Positions 36,829 to 46,349 are shown, counted from the first letter of the stretch. The stretch is 64,000 nucleotides of DNA from Pseudoduganella lutea (GCF_004209755.1 NZ_CP035913.1:6262001-6326000); one strand, 5' to 3'. The notes: a model not told the origin generated them from the sequence alone. Made by a program: numbers and translations.

Positions 36829-39504
36829 TCACGCGGCCTGGCGCCGCCGGATCTCGCCCTGCACGCCGACCGCGTCGAGCGGGGAGGCGATGTAGTAGCC
36901 CTGCAGCTCGTCGCACTGCAGCTGCGCCAGCAGGGCCGCCTGCTCCGGCCGCTCCACGCCTTCGGCCACCACCTTCATGCCCAGCGCGTGGGCCATCGTG
37001 ATGATGGCCGTGAACAGCACTTCGCCCTGGCCGTCGCCGCCGAGGCGCCTGGTGAACGATTTATCCACTTTCAGCAGGTCGAAATCGAGCTGCTGCAGCA
37101 TCGACAGCGACGAGTACCCGGTACCGAAATCGTCGACCAGCAGCCGGATTCCCAGCGCGTGCATGGCCTGCAGGTGTTCGGACGTGCGCACCGGGTCGCG
37201 GATCATCGTCGACTCCGTCAGTTCGATTTCCACCCGGTCGGCGGGAATGCCATGCCGTTCCAGCGATTGCAGGAACAGCGCATGCATGTCGCGCTCGTTG
37301 AACTGGCGGCTGGAGACGTTGATCGATACTGGCACGGCCGCGCAGCCGTCACGCGTCCAGGCCGCGATCTGCGCGCACACGGTATCCACCACCAGTTCGC
37401 CCAGCGGCACGATCATGCCGGTTTCCTCGGCCAGCGGGATGAATTCGTCCGGGTAGAGCATCCCGGCGGTCGGGTGATTCCACCGCACCAGCGCCTCCAG
37501 GCTGGCCACCCGCTGCGTGGCGGCGCTGACGCGCACCTGGTAGTGCATCACGAACTGGTTGCCGGCGATGGCGGCCTGCAGCTCGCGTTCGCGTTGCTTG
37601 CGCTGGCGCATCGCGCCATAGAACGCCGGATCGAAGAACTGGTAACCGTTCTTGCCGCGCGTTTTCACTTCGTACATGGCGATATCGGCATGGCGCAGCA
37701 GCGTGTCGACATCGTGCGCATCGCCAGGGCACATGCTGATGCCGATCGACGCACCCACGCTGGCGGTGCCGGCGCCGATCGCCACGCCCGCGTGGAACGC
37801 CTGCAGCACGCGGCCCGCCACCTGCGCCGCCTCGCCCGTACCGTTCAGGTTTTCAAGGATGACGATGAACTCGTCGCCCCCCAGGCGCGCCACGTGATCG
37901 CCCGGGCGCACGGCGACCTTCAGCCGGCGGGCGACGATCTGCAGCAGCTCGTCGCCCGCCGCGTGGCCGAACGTGTCGTTGACGGCCTTGAAGCCATCGA
38001 GGTCGATGAACAGCACCGCCAGCAGTCTGTTGCCTGCCATGGCCCGCGTTACCCCGTCCGGCAGGCACTTGCCCACCCAGGCGCGGTTCGGCAGGCCGGT
38101 CAGCGCATCCTCGAAATTCTTGCGTTCCAGGTTCGACAGGTGGGCGCGCTCCAGCGTCACGTCGCGCAGCGTGACGGCCAGCACGTCGCCGGAGCGCCGC
38201 ACCTTGATGCGCACGCAGGTTTGCCGGCCGCGGACGGTGGACTCGATATCGCCTTCGGCGCTGCCCTGCGCCATCGCCTGGCCCAGCAGCGCGATGGCCG
38301 GTTCCACCGGGATGGTTCCCGTGAGCGTGGAGACGCGCCTGCCGATCAGCTCTTCGCGCGTGTGGCGCGACAGCGCCGCGCCCTGTTCATTGCAGTCGAC
38401 CGTCACGTAATCGACGACCGTGCCATCGGTGCCATACACCGGGGCGGTGATGAAAAAGCCCTCCGTGCTGGCTTCGGTGGCCTTGCGGTAGGCATCCTGG
38501 GCCACCGTCAGCCGGTAGCGCTGCAGGGCCAGCCGGCCCGACAGCCCCATGCCCACCAATACGAAGATCAGCAGCGCGATCGTGGCGCCGACGGCTGTCT
38601 GGCGCGATGCGATTTCGCGTTCCCGCACCACCGCCAGCGCATGGTCCTGGTCGGCCCCGGCCAGCACCATCAGCGGGACGCCTTCGACCGCCTGCCATCC
38701 GACATAGCGGCCGACGCCATCGCCGAATTCGGTGCCGCGGATGAAGGCGCTGCCGCTGCTGCTCGTCAGTGCCCGCTGCAGCGGCGGCGGCAGCAGCTGG
38801 ATGCGACGGAACGCCTCGCCCAGCTTGAACGCGCGCACCGTGCCGTCGCTGCCCACGGCGGCCAGGAAGCCATGGTCGCCCAGCCGGCTGTCGTCGTATT
38901 CGGCGATCAGGTGTTCTGGATCGATCGTCACGACGGCAACGCCGGCAAACTCGCCGTCGCCATCGAGCAGCTTGCGCGAGAAGCGCACGGTATAGCCCGA
39001 CCGCGTGTCATTCGCAAGGGGCATGCCGATGAACATGTCGTCGGCCGCGCGCAACTGCTGGGAGGTGAAGAAGGGCAGTTGGGCCACCCGCGCCAGGTCG
39101 CCGGCGGACCACACGCCATTGGCGTTGGTCATGAGCAGGCGCGCATCGCTGTCGAACAGGCTGATGCGCAATGGCGCGCCGGTGGGGTCGGCCATCTTGC
39201 CGAACTGCTCGAGCTTCACCACGCCGTCCAGCGCCTGCCATTGCACGCGGATGATCGTCAGCACCTGGTCGATCATGCCGAGATTGGCGCGGGTCTGCGT
39301 TGCGCCATCCTGGGCGATCTTCAGCGTGGTGGCCAGCACCTGGCGCTCGGCCGCGACCCGGTCGCGGGTAAAGCTGCTGAGCAGGAAGAGCCACGACGCG
39401 CCGGCGATCAACAGCCCGGCAATTGGCCACAGCAGAATGAACACCAGGTAGGGGCGCAAGGCGGCCAGCGGGGGCGGGCGCAAGCTGGCGAACCTGAAAG
39501 ACAT
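36829..39504 (-). CDS. Membrane GGDEF-EAL cyclic-di-GMP enzyme with periplasmic sensor and PAS domain
   Basis: An 891-residue signalling protein: membrane helix (about 19-40), periplasmic dCache-like sensor (about 50-300), membrane helix (about 305-325), PAS-like domain (about 335-450), GGDEF domain (about 465-620) and EAL domain (about 640-885). The GGDEF motif is intact (ARLGGDEF, about 542-546), as is the EAL motif (SLEALVRW, about 670-672). LVDDFGTGYSSLSML and the lysine in LLKVDKSF fit an active phosphodiesterase. It could both make and degrade cyclic di-GMP. The start at 39504 places the first helix correctly; upstream ATGs add a tail without a role. It is convergent with the DUF455 gene. 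Confidence 0.92.
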   Translation of the reverse strand: MSFRFASLRPPPLAALRPYLVFILLWPIAGLLIAGASWLFLLSSFTRDRVAAERQVLATTLKIAQDGATQTRANLGMIDQVLTIIRVQWQALDGVVKLEQFGKMADPTGAPLRISLFDSDARLLMTNANGVWSAGDLARVAQLPFFTSQQLRAADDMFIGMPLANDTRSGYTVRFSRKLLDGDGEFAGVAVVTIDPEHLIAEYDDSRLGDHGFLAAVGSDGTVRAFKLGEAFRRIQLLPPPLQRALTSSSGSAFIRGTEFGDGVGRYVGWQAVEGVPLMVLAGADQDHALAVVREREIASRQTAVGATIALLIFVLVGMGLSGRLALQRYRLTVAQDAYRKATEASTEGFFITAPVYGTDGTVVDYVTVDCNEQGAALSRHTREELIGRRVSTLTGTIPVEPAIALLGQAMAQGSAEGDIESTVRGRQTCVRIKVRRSGDVLAVTLRDVTLERAHLSNLERKNFEDALTGLPNRAWVGKCLPDGVTRAMAGNRLLAVLFIDLDGFKAVNDTFGHAAGDELLQIVARRLKVAVRPGDHVARLGGDEFIVILENLNGTGEAAQVAGRVLQAFHAGVAIGAGTASVGASIGISMCPGDAHDVDTLLRHADIAMYEVKTRGKNGYQFFDPAFYGAMRQRKQRERELQAAIAGNQFVMHYQVRVSAATQRVASLEALVRWNHPTAGMLYPDEFIPLAEETGMIVPLGELVVDTVCAQIAAWTRDGCAAVPVSINVSSRQFNERDMHALFLQSLERHGIPADRVEIELTESTMIRDPVRTSEHLQAMHALGIRLLVDDFGTGYSSLSMLQQLDFDLLKVDKSFTRRLGGDGQGEVLFTAIITMAHALGMKVVAEGVERPEQAALLAQLQCDELQGYYIASPLDAVGVQGEIRRRQAA

Positions 39505-39716
39505 GTCGAGTCCGGGTCGAAAGGCGCGCGCGGCACAGGCTAGCGCCATGCTAGAAGAGCATACTCCTGTCGGCATGGCTGTGCCGCGCGGTATTGACGG
39601 GAGCGCAACACTTGGTCGTGGTGGAGCGCCCCCGCACAGACGGCGTCCTGCCGGTCGGGCGAGATATCATGAATCGATATACCGGCGATCATTAATGGAA
39701 TTGGTCATCCGGCAAC

Positions 39717-41060
39717 ATGGCGCCTACGATACGCCCTTTATCTTCCGACAAAGGATTCTCCGTGGCCGGGCCAATCACTTCCGCAGGCGCGACGCTGGAT
39801 GGACAGGCGCAATCGCCTGCCAGCTACAAGTCGGCGCTCTCGCTCCTGGCGAGCCTGTTCTTCATCTGGGGTTTCATCACCGTCATCAACAACACGCTGC
39901 TGCCGCACCTGCGCAGTGTGTTCGAACTCAGCTATACGCAGACGACGCTGATCGAATCCGTCTGGTTCATCGCCTATTTCGTCGCCTCGATTCCATCGGC
40001 GCGCCTGATCGAGCGGGTCGGCTACAAGAAGGCGATGGTCGTCGGCCTGTGCATCATGGCCGCCGGTGCACTGGGCATGATCCCGGCCGCGCGGTTGCCG
40101 TCGTATGCCGTGACGCTGGTCGCCCTGTTCGTCATCGCCTGCGGCATCACGCTGCTGCAGGTGGCGGCCAATCCCTACGTGGCGGTGGTGGGGCCGCCGC
40201 AGACGGCATCGTCGCGCCTGAACCTGGTGCAGGCGTTCAATTCGCTGGGAACCATGTTCGCACCGTTGTTCGGCGGCTACCTGATCCTGGGCCGCTCCAC
40301 GAGCGGCACGGCCGAGGCGGGCCAGGTGCTGACCCAGGCCGAGCGCCTGGCGGACGCGCAAGCCGTGCAACTGCCTTATCTGATCGTGGCAGCCGTGCTC
40401 GTGCTGCTGGCCGTGATCATCGCCCGCTACCCACTGCCGGCGATGACGTCGCGCCGCGTGTCGAAAGAGGAGCGCGGCGCGCACTCGCTGTGGAAACACC
40501 GCAACCTCGTGTTCGGCATTCCGGCCATCTTCATCTATCTGATCGCCGAGATCGGCGTGGCCAACCTGTTCATCAACTTCGTGTCGCAGCCGGACATCGG
40601 CAACCTCACACACGAGCGCGCGTCGCACTACCTGTTCCTGCTGTGGGGCGGCATGATGGTGGGACGGTTCGTCGGCAGCATGCTGATGCGCTCGATCTCC
40701 GCCGAGCGCGTGCTGGCCGGGGCGGCCATCGGCGCGTTTGCCGTGATGCTGGTGGCGACGTTCGCCGGCGGCCCGACGGCGATGTGGGCGCTGATCGCCG
40801 TGGGCCTGTTCCACTCGGTGATGTTCCCCACCATCTTCACGCTGGGCATCCGCGGCCTGGGCCCGCTGACGGAAGAAGGCGCCGGCCTGCTGATCATGGC
40901 GATCGCCGGCGGCGCACTGGTCGTCGTGCAGGGCTGGCTGGCCGACATCTATGGCTTGCAGATGTCGTTCCTGCTGACCGTCGCGTGCGAGGTCTACATC
41001 CTGTTCTACGCGATGTGGGGCGCGAAGCCCACCAACGCGTTCCCGGACACGCAGCCCTGA
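39717..41060 (+). CDS. FucP/GluP-type sugar MFS transporter
   Basis: A 447-residue major-facilitator protein with about 12 membrane helices, resembling the FucP/glucose-galactose proton symporters. Family markers include LASLFFIWGFITVINNTLLPHLRSVFELSY in helix 1, GITLLQVAANPYVAVVG in helix 4, and SRLNLVQAFNSLGTMFAPLFGGYL. It should import a hexose or a related sugar across the inner membrane. An ATATC-7-GATAT inverted repeat at 39664-39680 upstream could be an operator, but no regulator is adjacent. A hairpin follows the stop. Confidence 0.9.
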   Translation: MAPTIRPLSSDKGFSVAGPITSAGATLDGQAQSPASYKSALSLLASLFFIWGFITVINNTLLPHLRSVFELSYTQTTLIESVWFIAYFVASIPSARLIERVGYKKAMVVGLCIMAAGALGMIPAARLPSYAVTLVALFVIACGITLLQVAANPYVAVVGPPQTASSRLNLVQAFNSLGTMFAPLFGGYLILGRSTSGTAEAGQVLTQAERLADAQAVQLPYLIVAAVLVLLAVIIARYPLPAMTSRRVSKEERGAHSLWKHRNLVFGIPAIFIYLIAEIGVANLFINFVSQPDIGNLTHERASHYLFLLWGGMMVGRFVGSMLMRSISAERVLAGAAIGAFAVMLVATFAGGPTAMWALIAVGLFHSVMFPTIFTLGIRGLGPLTEEGAGLLIMAIAGGALVVVQGWLADIYGLQMSFLLTVACEVYILFYAMWGAKPTNAFPDTQP

Positions 41061-41063
41061 CAG

Positions 41064-41087
41064 GACCGGCCCGTACCCGGGCCGGTC
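41064..41087. terminator. Terminator-like hairpin between convergent genes
   Basis: A 10-bp GC-rich perfect stem (GACCGGCCCG / CGGGCCGGTC) with a 4-base loop sits between the stops of the sugar transporter and the PEP-CTERM gene. No T run follows, so termination is likely but not certain. Confidence 0.6.
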
Positions 41088-41093
41088 ACCTCC

Positions 41094-41885
41094 TCAGCGG
41101 GAGGCCCGGCGGCGCCATGCCGCCAGCAAGCCCAGGCCGCCCAGCATCATGCCGTACGTTGCCGGTTCCGGAACCGGCAGCGGCACGCCATCGAGCGTGA
41201 CGCCATCGAACGCCAGTCCCGACTGGTACAGCTCGTCGTCCCAGTTCGTCACGCCGAACTCCAGGTAATACTGGCCGGCGGCGGCGATCGAATACGTCGA
41301 CTGCACCCACCCCGTATAGCCGCAGCCGGCATCGAAGCATTCGCCGGAATCGAAGCCCAGCGGGCTCCACGTGGGGCCGCCCGCCACGATGTTCACCTGC
41401 GCCGGGGTCAGCGTGGCGGCGGCTGCCGGCATGCCGAAGCCCGGCACGGCGCTGCCGAACGACGACGTGCGCGCCGTGAACAGCAGGGCGACCTGGCCAC
41501 CCTGTGCGTCCAGCAGGCGCGCCCACGCGTAGTCGGTATAGTCGGCGCCGTCGGAGCTGATGTAGTTGAACTTGAAGTCCAGCGCCTGGCCGGCCGTGGC
41601 GTTGAACAGGTTCGACACCAGGCGGCTGCCCGTGATCGTGTTGTCCGCCGTGCCCACGCCGGGCAGCGACACACCGGTAACGCCGTTCTCGCTCGACACG
41701 TAGCCGTAGGCACTGCCGCCGTCGGGCGCCAGCGTCACGTCGCCGTCGGCGGCAAGCGTGCCGCAATTGCCCTGGCATTGCCAGCCTTGCGGGAGACCGT
41801 TCTCGAAACCCTTCGCGGCGGCACTGCCACCGCCGAACAGCCCTGCGAGACATGCCGCGATACCAACCAGACGACCAGTGTTCAT
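41094..41885 (-). CDS. PEP-CTERM sorting-domain protein
   Basis: A 263-residue exported protein with a signal peptide (MNTGRLVGIAACLAGLFGGGSAAA) and a C-terminal exosortase sorting signal: VPEPATYG, a hydrophobic helix (MMLGGLGLLAAW) and an Arg-rich end. The middle is a beta-rich domain with cysteines (WQCQGNC; ECFDAGCGY). Such proteins are cut and displayed or released by EpsH-type exosortases, often with exopolysaccharide. No exosortase lies in the window. The ATG at 41885 follows GGAGG. Specific function unknown. Confidence 0.9.
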   Translation of the reverse strand: MNTGRLVGIAACLAGLFGGGSAAAKGFENGLPQGWQCQGNCGTLAADGDVTLAPDGGSAYGYVSSENGVTGVSLPGVGTADNTITGSRLVSNLFNATAGQALDFKFNYISSDGADYTDYAWARLLDAQGGQVALLFTARTSSFGSAVPGFGMPAAAATLTPAQVNIVAGGPTWSPLGFDSGECFDAGCGYTGWVQSTYSIAAAGQYYLEFGVTNWDDELYQSGLAFDGVTLDGVPLPVPEPATYGMMLGGLGLLAAWRRRASR

Positions 41886-42000
41886 CGTTCCTCCATATTG
41901 TGGATAAGACAAAGGCGCACAGGCGCCCGGGGAGTGTTGATTTTAACTTAACACTTTCATCGGAAAACTATCGAAAAGTCACGCTGCCTCAAATGACGCG

Positions 42001-43122
42001 TCAGAAATACCTGACCCAGGCCTTGCCGCTGGTGCGCTTGTAATGCGCGAACCAGCGCGTGGGCCAGTACAGCGCAGCCGCCAGCAGCACGCTGGCCAGC
42101 CACACCTGCCAGACGTGGCCGAAATCGGCGCGCGGCACGTCCAGCAGGGCAGCGGCGCAGCGTTGCAGGGCGAGCAGCGCATACAGGTGCAACAGGTAAT
42201 AGAACATCGGCGCGCCACCGAACACGGCCGGCACCGCCGTCCACCGCATCGGCCGTTCGACGAGGGCCAGTACGAGCAGGCCCACGCCCAGTGTCAGCAG
42301 GAGAAAACCCAGCGAGGGCGGGTACTTCGTGAAATTGAAGAACGACATCGCCGTCAGCAGCGGGTCGGCATGCGCCGACCACGGCACCGGCTCGCCATAG
42401 CCGTTCATGCCGCGCAGCACGGCCAACAGCGCCAGGCTGCCGGCGCCGATCGACAGCAGCCAGCGGCGACGCAGCGCCACCGACGTGGTGCGCGCATACA
42501 GCGGCCCGGCGGCATAGCCGAGCAGGATCACGCCGACCCACGCCAGCAGCGGGTAGCTGATTCTTACGCGCAGCGGGCCTTCGAACAGGAAGCCGCGCTG
42601 TTCGAGGATCGTCCAGGCGGCAGCGCCAAGGGTGCCCGGCGCGGGTGCGAACTGCAGCGCGTTGTGGCCCGCCACGATGACGGCGCCCAGCACGCCTAGG
42701 ACCGCCAGCGGCAGCTTGTGCAGCAGCGCCAGCGCCAGCATCGCCAGCCCGATCGCCCAGATCACCTGCAGGTACAGCGTGGCAGGCGTGAAGCTGCCGG
42801 TCCAGGCGAAGTTCACCAGCGTCAGCTCCAGCCCCACGAGCAGGAGGCCGCGCTTGACGAGGAAGCCGGTGGCATCGCGGGGACCGGTGGACGGATGCGC
42901 ATACAGCCATGCCGACAGGCCCGTGAGGAACACGAACATGGGCGCGCAGAAATGCGCGGCGATGCGCGACAGGAACAGCGCCGGGTCCGTGGCCGTGACG
43001 TCCATCGGGTCGCCCACCTGGTGCTGCAGGAAGAAAGTCTCGCGCACGTGGTCGACGGTCATCAGGAGCATGACGATGCCGCGGGCGATGTCGATCGAGG
43101 CGATCCGGTTCGCATGGTTCAT
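42001..43122 (-). CDS. DUF1624/heparan-alpha-glucosaminide acetyltransferase-like membrane protein
   Basis: A 373-residue inner-membrane protein with about 9-10 helices. It opens with RIASIDIARGIVMLLMTVDHVRETFF, the characteristic start of the DUF1624 acyltransferase-like family (relatives of heparan-alpha-glucosaminide N-acetyltransferase), in which the histidine of DHVR is conserved. FCAPMFVFLTGLSAWLY also fits. It may acetylate a cell-surface sugar. The ATG at 43122 is chosen over far-upstream starts because it places the family motif at the N terminus. A Fur-box-like sequence lies about 110 bases upstream. Confidence 0.85.
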   Translation of the reverse strand: MNHANRIASIDIARGIVMLLMTVDHVRETFFLQHQVGDPMDVTATDPALFLSRIAAHFCAPMFVFLTGLSAWLYAHPSTGPRDATGFLVKRGLLLVGLELTLVNFAWTGSFTPATLYLQVIWAIGLAMLALALLHKLPLAVLGVLGAVIVAGHNALQFAPAPGTLGAAAWTILEQRGFLFEGPLRVRISYPLLAWVGVILLGYAAGPLYARTTSVALRRRWLLSIGAGSLALLAVLRGMNGYGEPVPWSAHADPLLTAMSFFNFTKYPPSLGFLLLTLGVGLLVLALVERPMRWTAVPAVFGGAPMFYYLLHLYALLALQRCAAALLDVPRADFGHVWQVWLASVLLAAALYWPTRWFAHYKRTSGKAWVRYF

Positions 43123-43232
43123 CGGTGCCGCCTCAAGACGCGGATGGGGCGGTTCCTGCGCCGCGGTGACGGCGCGAGCAAGCACGCGCGGCGGGGCGCG
43201 CCAATATTGAAGGACGGGTGGGCGGCCATCTA

Positions 43233-43249
43233 GATGAGAATCAATTATC
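43233..43249 (-). promoter_or_regulatory. Fur-box-like sequence upstream of DUF1624 gene
   Basis: The minus-strand reading GATAATTGATTCTCATC resembles the GATAAT-style Fur consensus over most of its length but is less symmetrical than the site at 51631-51649. It lies about 110 bases upstream of the DUF1624 start. Confidence 0.35.
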
Positions 43250-43306
43250 AGAAAGCCGGGATTGTACCCGGTGCGCGGGCCGCGCGCCATCCTTGCGGCC
43301 TGGCCG

Positions 43307-44443
43307 TCAGTCGGGCGCACCCATCATGCCGATGCCCAGTTCGATACCCCAGCGGCCCGTTTCGCGCGCCGCCGCCATGCGTTCGCGTTCCCAGGCAGCC
43401 AGCGCCGCATCGGCATAGCCGCAGCGCAGCGCCGCGGCCAGCGCCAGCGCATCGGCCGCCGCCTTTGCCGTGCCCGCGGCCGTGTGCGGGCGCACCACCG
43501 CCGCCGCATCGCCGAGCAGCACGGCGCGGCCGTCGCGCATGCCCGGGGCCTGGAGGTCGGCGATCACCTGCACGAACGGTTCGGCCGTCGCGTCGAGCAG
43601 CAGGCGCAGCGACGGTGCCAGCAGCGCGCGGCCATCGGCACGTAGCGCGTCGGCCTGGGCAGCGGGCATGGCGCCCGGTGGCAGCGACGCGGCATGTGCG
43701 CGGCCGTCACGATCCGTGAGTACCCCGGCCAGCGCGGCGCCGGCCGCCACGCGGCGGTACCAGACCCAGTTCCAGCGCCGCGCGCCCGCCGCGGTGGCGC
43801 CGTCCGCGCCGGGCACCGGGTAGGCCAGCAACTGGTGCCTGGCACCGTGCTGGAACACGAACGCATGGTCGAACCGTTCGACGAAGGCGGCCGGCAGGTC
43901 GCGTTCGGGCACCAGGCCGCGCCAGGCCACGTAGCCGGCGTAGGAGGGCGCCGCAGCGGGAAACATGCGCGCCCGCACGCTTGACCGGGCGCCATCCGCG
44001 CCGACCAGCAGGTCCGCCCGCGCAGTGGCGCCGCTGGCGAAGCGCACGTCGATGCCGTCTTCGTTCTGCGTGTAATCCGCCACGGCGCTGCCGGCGTGCA
44101 TGCTGCCATCGGGCTGCGCGGCGCGCAGCACGCCGTACAGCGCGTTCCACGACGTCTGGGTCTGCGGCATGTGCGCGCGGCGCACCACCGCATCGGAAGC
44201 GTCGAGCCAGATGCGCTCGACGGTGGTCACGCCGGGCATGCCGGTCCAGCCGATGTCGGCGCGGCGCAGCGCGCGCAGCACGTCGCCCTGCAGCACGAGG
44301 CCGCCACCACGGCCCGACAGCGAGGACGGCGAGCGTTCATGAACGGTTGCCTCCCAGCCGGCGGCGCGCAGCAGGGCAGCCGCCATGAGGCCGCCGACGG
44401 ACCCACCGGCAATGATCGCCTGCCTGCGCGAAGAAGTTTCCAT
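43307..44443 (-). CDS. FAD-dependent aromatic-type monooxygenase
   Basis: A 378-residue single-component flavin hydroxylase of the PHBH/UbiH class. It has the FAD-binding dinucleotide fold IIAGGSVGGLMAAALLRAAGWEATVHER (about 10-37), the DG motif LLVGADGARSSVR, and the second FAD motif AVLLGDAAAVVRPHTAAGTAKAAADA. Closest in style to 2,6-dihydroxypyridine hydroxylase-like enzymes. It is the last gene of a minus-strand run of two-component genes, starting 14 bases after the NarL-type regulator's stop, so it is probably that system's output or simply co-transcribed. Substrate unknown. Confidence 0.85.
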   Translation of the reverse strand: METSSRRQAIIAGGSVGGLMAAALLRAAGWEATVHERSPSSLSGRGGGLVLQGDVLRALRRADIGWTGMPGVTTVERIWLDASDAVVRRAHMPQTQTSWNALYGVLRAAQPDGSMHAGSAVADYTQNEDGIDVRFASGATARADLLVGADGARSSVRARMFPAAAPSYAGYVAWRGLVPERDLPAAFVERFDHAFVFQHGARHQLLAYPVPGADGATAAGARRWNWVWYRRVAAGAALAGVLTDRDGRAHAASLPPGAMPAAQADALRADGRALLAPSLRLLLDATAEPFVQVIADLQAPGMRDGRAVLLGDAAAVVRPHTAAGTAKAAADALALAAALRCGYADAALAAWERERMAAARETGRWGIELGIGMMGAPD

Positions 44444-44457
44444 GATCGCCGCGCCGG

Positions 44458-45081
44458 TCAGTGGACGATGTCGACGATGCCGCGCCGCACCGCCTCTCGC
44501 AATACTTCGGTGCGGCACGACGCGCCCAGCTTGGCCATGATGTTCTTCACGTGGTACTTGACGGTGCCCGGCGCGATGCCGGCCGCGCGAGCGATCAGCT
44601 TGTTCGACAGGCCCTGCGAAAGGAAGCGCAGCACGTCCAGCTCGCGGCCCGTCAGCGCATCGTTGTCGAGGCGCGACGCGAGGCGGGTGGCCACGTCGGG
44701 CGGTACGTAGCGGCGACCGGCGACAACGGCCTGCAGGCATTCGGCCAGCTGGGCTTCCGGCGCGTCCTTGAGCAGGTAGGCGCGGGCGCCGGCATGCAGC
44801 GCCCGGTACACGTGTTCTTCGCCATCGGAACCGGACACCATCACCACCCTGGCTTCCGGGTGGAAGGCGCGGATCGCCTGCAGCGCTTCCAGGCCGCCGA
44901 CACGCGGCATCATGAGGTCCATCAGCACCACGTCGGGCCGCATGCGGCGGTACAGTTCGATCGCATCCGCGCCGTCGGCCGCTTCGGCCGTGACGGTGTA
45001 GCCGGGCTGGCGCGACACGACGCCGGCCATGCCGAGGCGTACGAGGGGATGGTCATCGACGAGCATCACGGATATGGTCAT
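44458..45081 (-). CDS. NarL/LuxR-family response regulator
   Basis: A 207-residue response regulator. The receiver (1-120) has acidic VDDHP, phospho-Asp in DVVLMDLMMPRVGG and Lys in LLKDAP. The C-terminal LuxR-type helix-turn-helix reads LTGRELDVLRFLSQGLSNKLIARAAGIAPGTVKYHVKNIMAKL. The start lies one base from the stop of the upstream kinase gene, so the two are a cognate pair. It likely controls transcription of its own operon, including the FAD monooxygenase. Confidence 0.93.
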   Translation of the reverse strand: MTISVMLVDDHPLVRLGMAGVVSRQPGYTVTAEAADGADAIELYRRMRPDVVLMDLMMPRVGGLEALQAIRAFHPEARVVMVSGSDGEEHVYRALHAGARAYLLKDAPEAQLAECLQAVVAGRRYVPPDVATRLASRLDNDALTGRELDVLRFLSQGLSNKLIARAAGIAPGTVKYHVKNIMAKLGASCRTEVLREAVRRGIVDIVH

Positions 45082-45082
45082 G

Positions 45083-45772
45083 TCATTCTCCTGCGAGTGG
45101 AAGGGATAGGAAAACGGTGGTGCCGCGGCCGGGGGCACTGTCGACGCGCAGCGCGGCGCCGGCCAGCGCCGCGCGCTCGTGCATGCCGCCGATGCCGAAG
45201 CCGGCACGGGGCTGGTGGAGATCGAAGCCGGCGCCGTCGTCGCGCACCTGCACCTGCACGCGGCCGGCACGGATGCGCAGGCGGCAGGCGATGACACGGG
45301 CGCGGGCATGTTTCGCGGCGTTGCCGACCGCTTCGCGGACGATCATCGCCACCTGTTCGCAGGCGGCCGGCGGGAGCACGGCATCGTCGTCGAGCTGCAC
45401 GCGCAGGCGGCTGCCGGCGGCCAGCGGCTGGTTTGCCAGCGCAGCGCGGATCGCGCAAGCGGGGCTGGCTCCGTGTTCGCGGCTCGGCGCGGCGTCGCGC
45501 AGCTTGCGCACGAAGTCACGGGCGCTGGCCAGGCCCTGCTCGGCGGCCAGCATGGCGGTGGCGAGGCAGGCGGCCACCTGCGCCGGATCGGCATTGCCGC
45601 TGGCGGCCCGCAGTTGCAGCAGCACGGCGGTGAGGTCCTGCAGCACGATGTCGTGCACGTCGCGGGCGCAGCGCAGGCGCTCGGCACGGAGCGCAGCGAG
45701 CACGTCATCGTGCGCGGCGTCGCGGAAGGAGGGCATCGTGGCGTCGGGGCGGTGGATCGTCAGCTGTCTCAT
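45083..45772 (-). CDS. Short sensor histidine kinase (HisKA_3/HATPase, no sensor domain)
   Basis: A 229-residue NarX-type kinase core: dimerisation/phospho-acceptor segment ERLRCARDVHDIVLQDLTAVLLQL (His about 40) and ATPase region MIVREAVGNAAKHARA, VRDDGAGFD and GFGIGGMHERAALAGA. It has no membrane helix or input domain, so it probably receives its signal from a partner protein, perhaps the receiver protein encoded just upstream. One of two CATACGTGCGTATG palindromes lies 105 bases before its start. Confidence 0.88.
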   Translation of the reverse strand: MRQLTIHRPDATMPSFRDAAHDDVLAALRAERLRCARDVHDIVLQDLTAVLLQLRAASGNADPAQVAACLATAMLAAEQGLASARDFVRKLRDAAPSREHGASPACAIRAALANQPLAAGSRLRVQLDDDAVLPPAACEQVAMIVREAVGNAAKHARARVIACRLRIRAGRVQVQVRDDGAGFDLHQPRAGFGIGGMHERAALAGAALRVDSAPGRGTTVFLSLPLAGE

Positions 45773-45875
45773 GGCTACTCGTTGGCTGGGAGTTGATCGG
45801 CGATGCCGGCAGCATCATTCGCTGTGCCGCCGTTCATCGTGGAGAAAGCATAAGCCGCCGCGCGGGCGGCGAACA

Positions 45876-46277
45876 TCATACGTGCGTATGGTCCCGCGCA
45901 TCGGGCACGCCGGGACCGGCCAGGGCACGCTCGATGCAGCCGACCAGCGCATCGGCGCGGAACGGCTTGCCGAGCACGCAGGAGGCGCCCGCCTGCGCGG
46001 CACGGCCCGGGGCGCCATCCTGCAGGAACGCGCTGATGACGATGAAAGGCACGCCGTCATCACGGCCGCGCAGCAGTTCGAGCAGTTCGAGGCCGCTCAT
46101 GCCGGGCATCTGGAGATCGGAGATCACCAGGTCGGTCGCGCAACCGGCGGCAAGAAACTCCTCGGCGGAGGCGAACAGCCGGGCGCGCAGGCCCAGCGAG
46201 CGTACCAGGCTGCTGACGGCCGTACGCACCGAGGCATCGTCGTCGACGATGCAGACTTCCTGATCTGTGAGGGACAC
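45876..46277 (-). CDS. Single-domain FixJ-type receiver protein
   Basis: A 133-residue stand-alone receiver domain: VCIVDDDASVR acidic pocket, phospho-Asp in DLVISDLQMPGMSG and Lys in VLGKPFRAD. No DNA-binding domain follows; the gene stops normally, so it is not a truncation. Such proteins relay phosphate or bind kinases. It sits between two kinase/regulator pairs, and both its upstream region and its 3' end carry the same palindrome. Confidence 0.88.
   Translation of the reverse strand: MSLTDQEVCIVDDDASVRTAVSSLVRSLGLRARLFASAEEFLAAGCATDLVISDLQMPGMSGLELLELLRGRDDGVPFIVISAFLQDGAPGRAAQAGASCVLGKPFRADALVGCIERALAGPGVPDARDHTHV
45877..45890. promoter_or_regulatory. Palindrome CATACGTGCGTATG, copy 1
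   Basis: Two 6-base inverted arms (CATACG/CGTATG) are separated by TG. It overlaps the last codons of the receiver gene and lies 105 bases upstream of the short kinase gene. An identical copy, extending to a shared 16-mer with the preceding AT, is at 46336-46349. Candidate operator for a LuxR/FixJ-type regulator. Confidence 0.55.
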
Positions 46278-46335
46278 GGGGGCTCCTGATGGTGCAATCG
46301 GCAGGAGCTTAACGGCAATGGCGCAGCCGGGAAAT

Positions 46336-46349
46336 CATACGTGCGTATG
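46336..46349. promoter_or_regulatory. Palindrome CATACGTGCGTATG, copy 2
   Basis: Identical to copy 1 and located 59 bases upstream of the receiver gene start, a usual place for an activator or autoregulator site. Confidence 0.55.
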
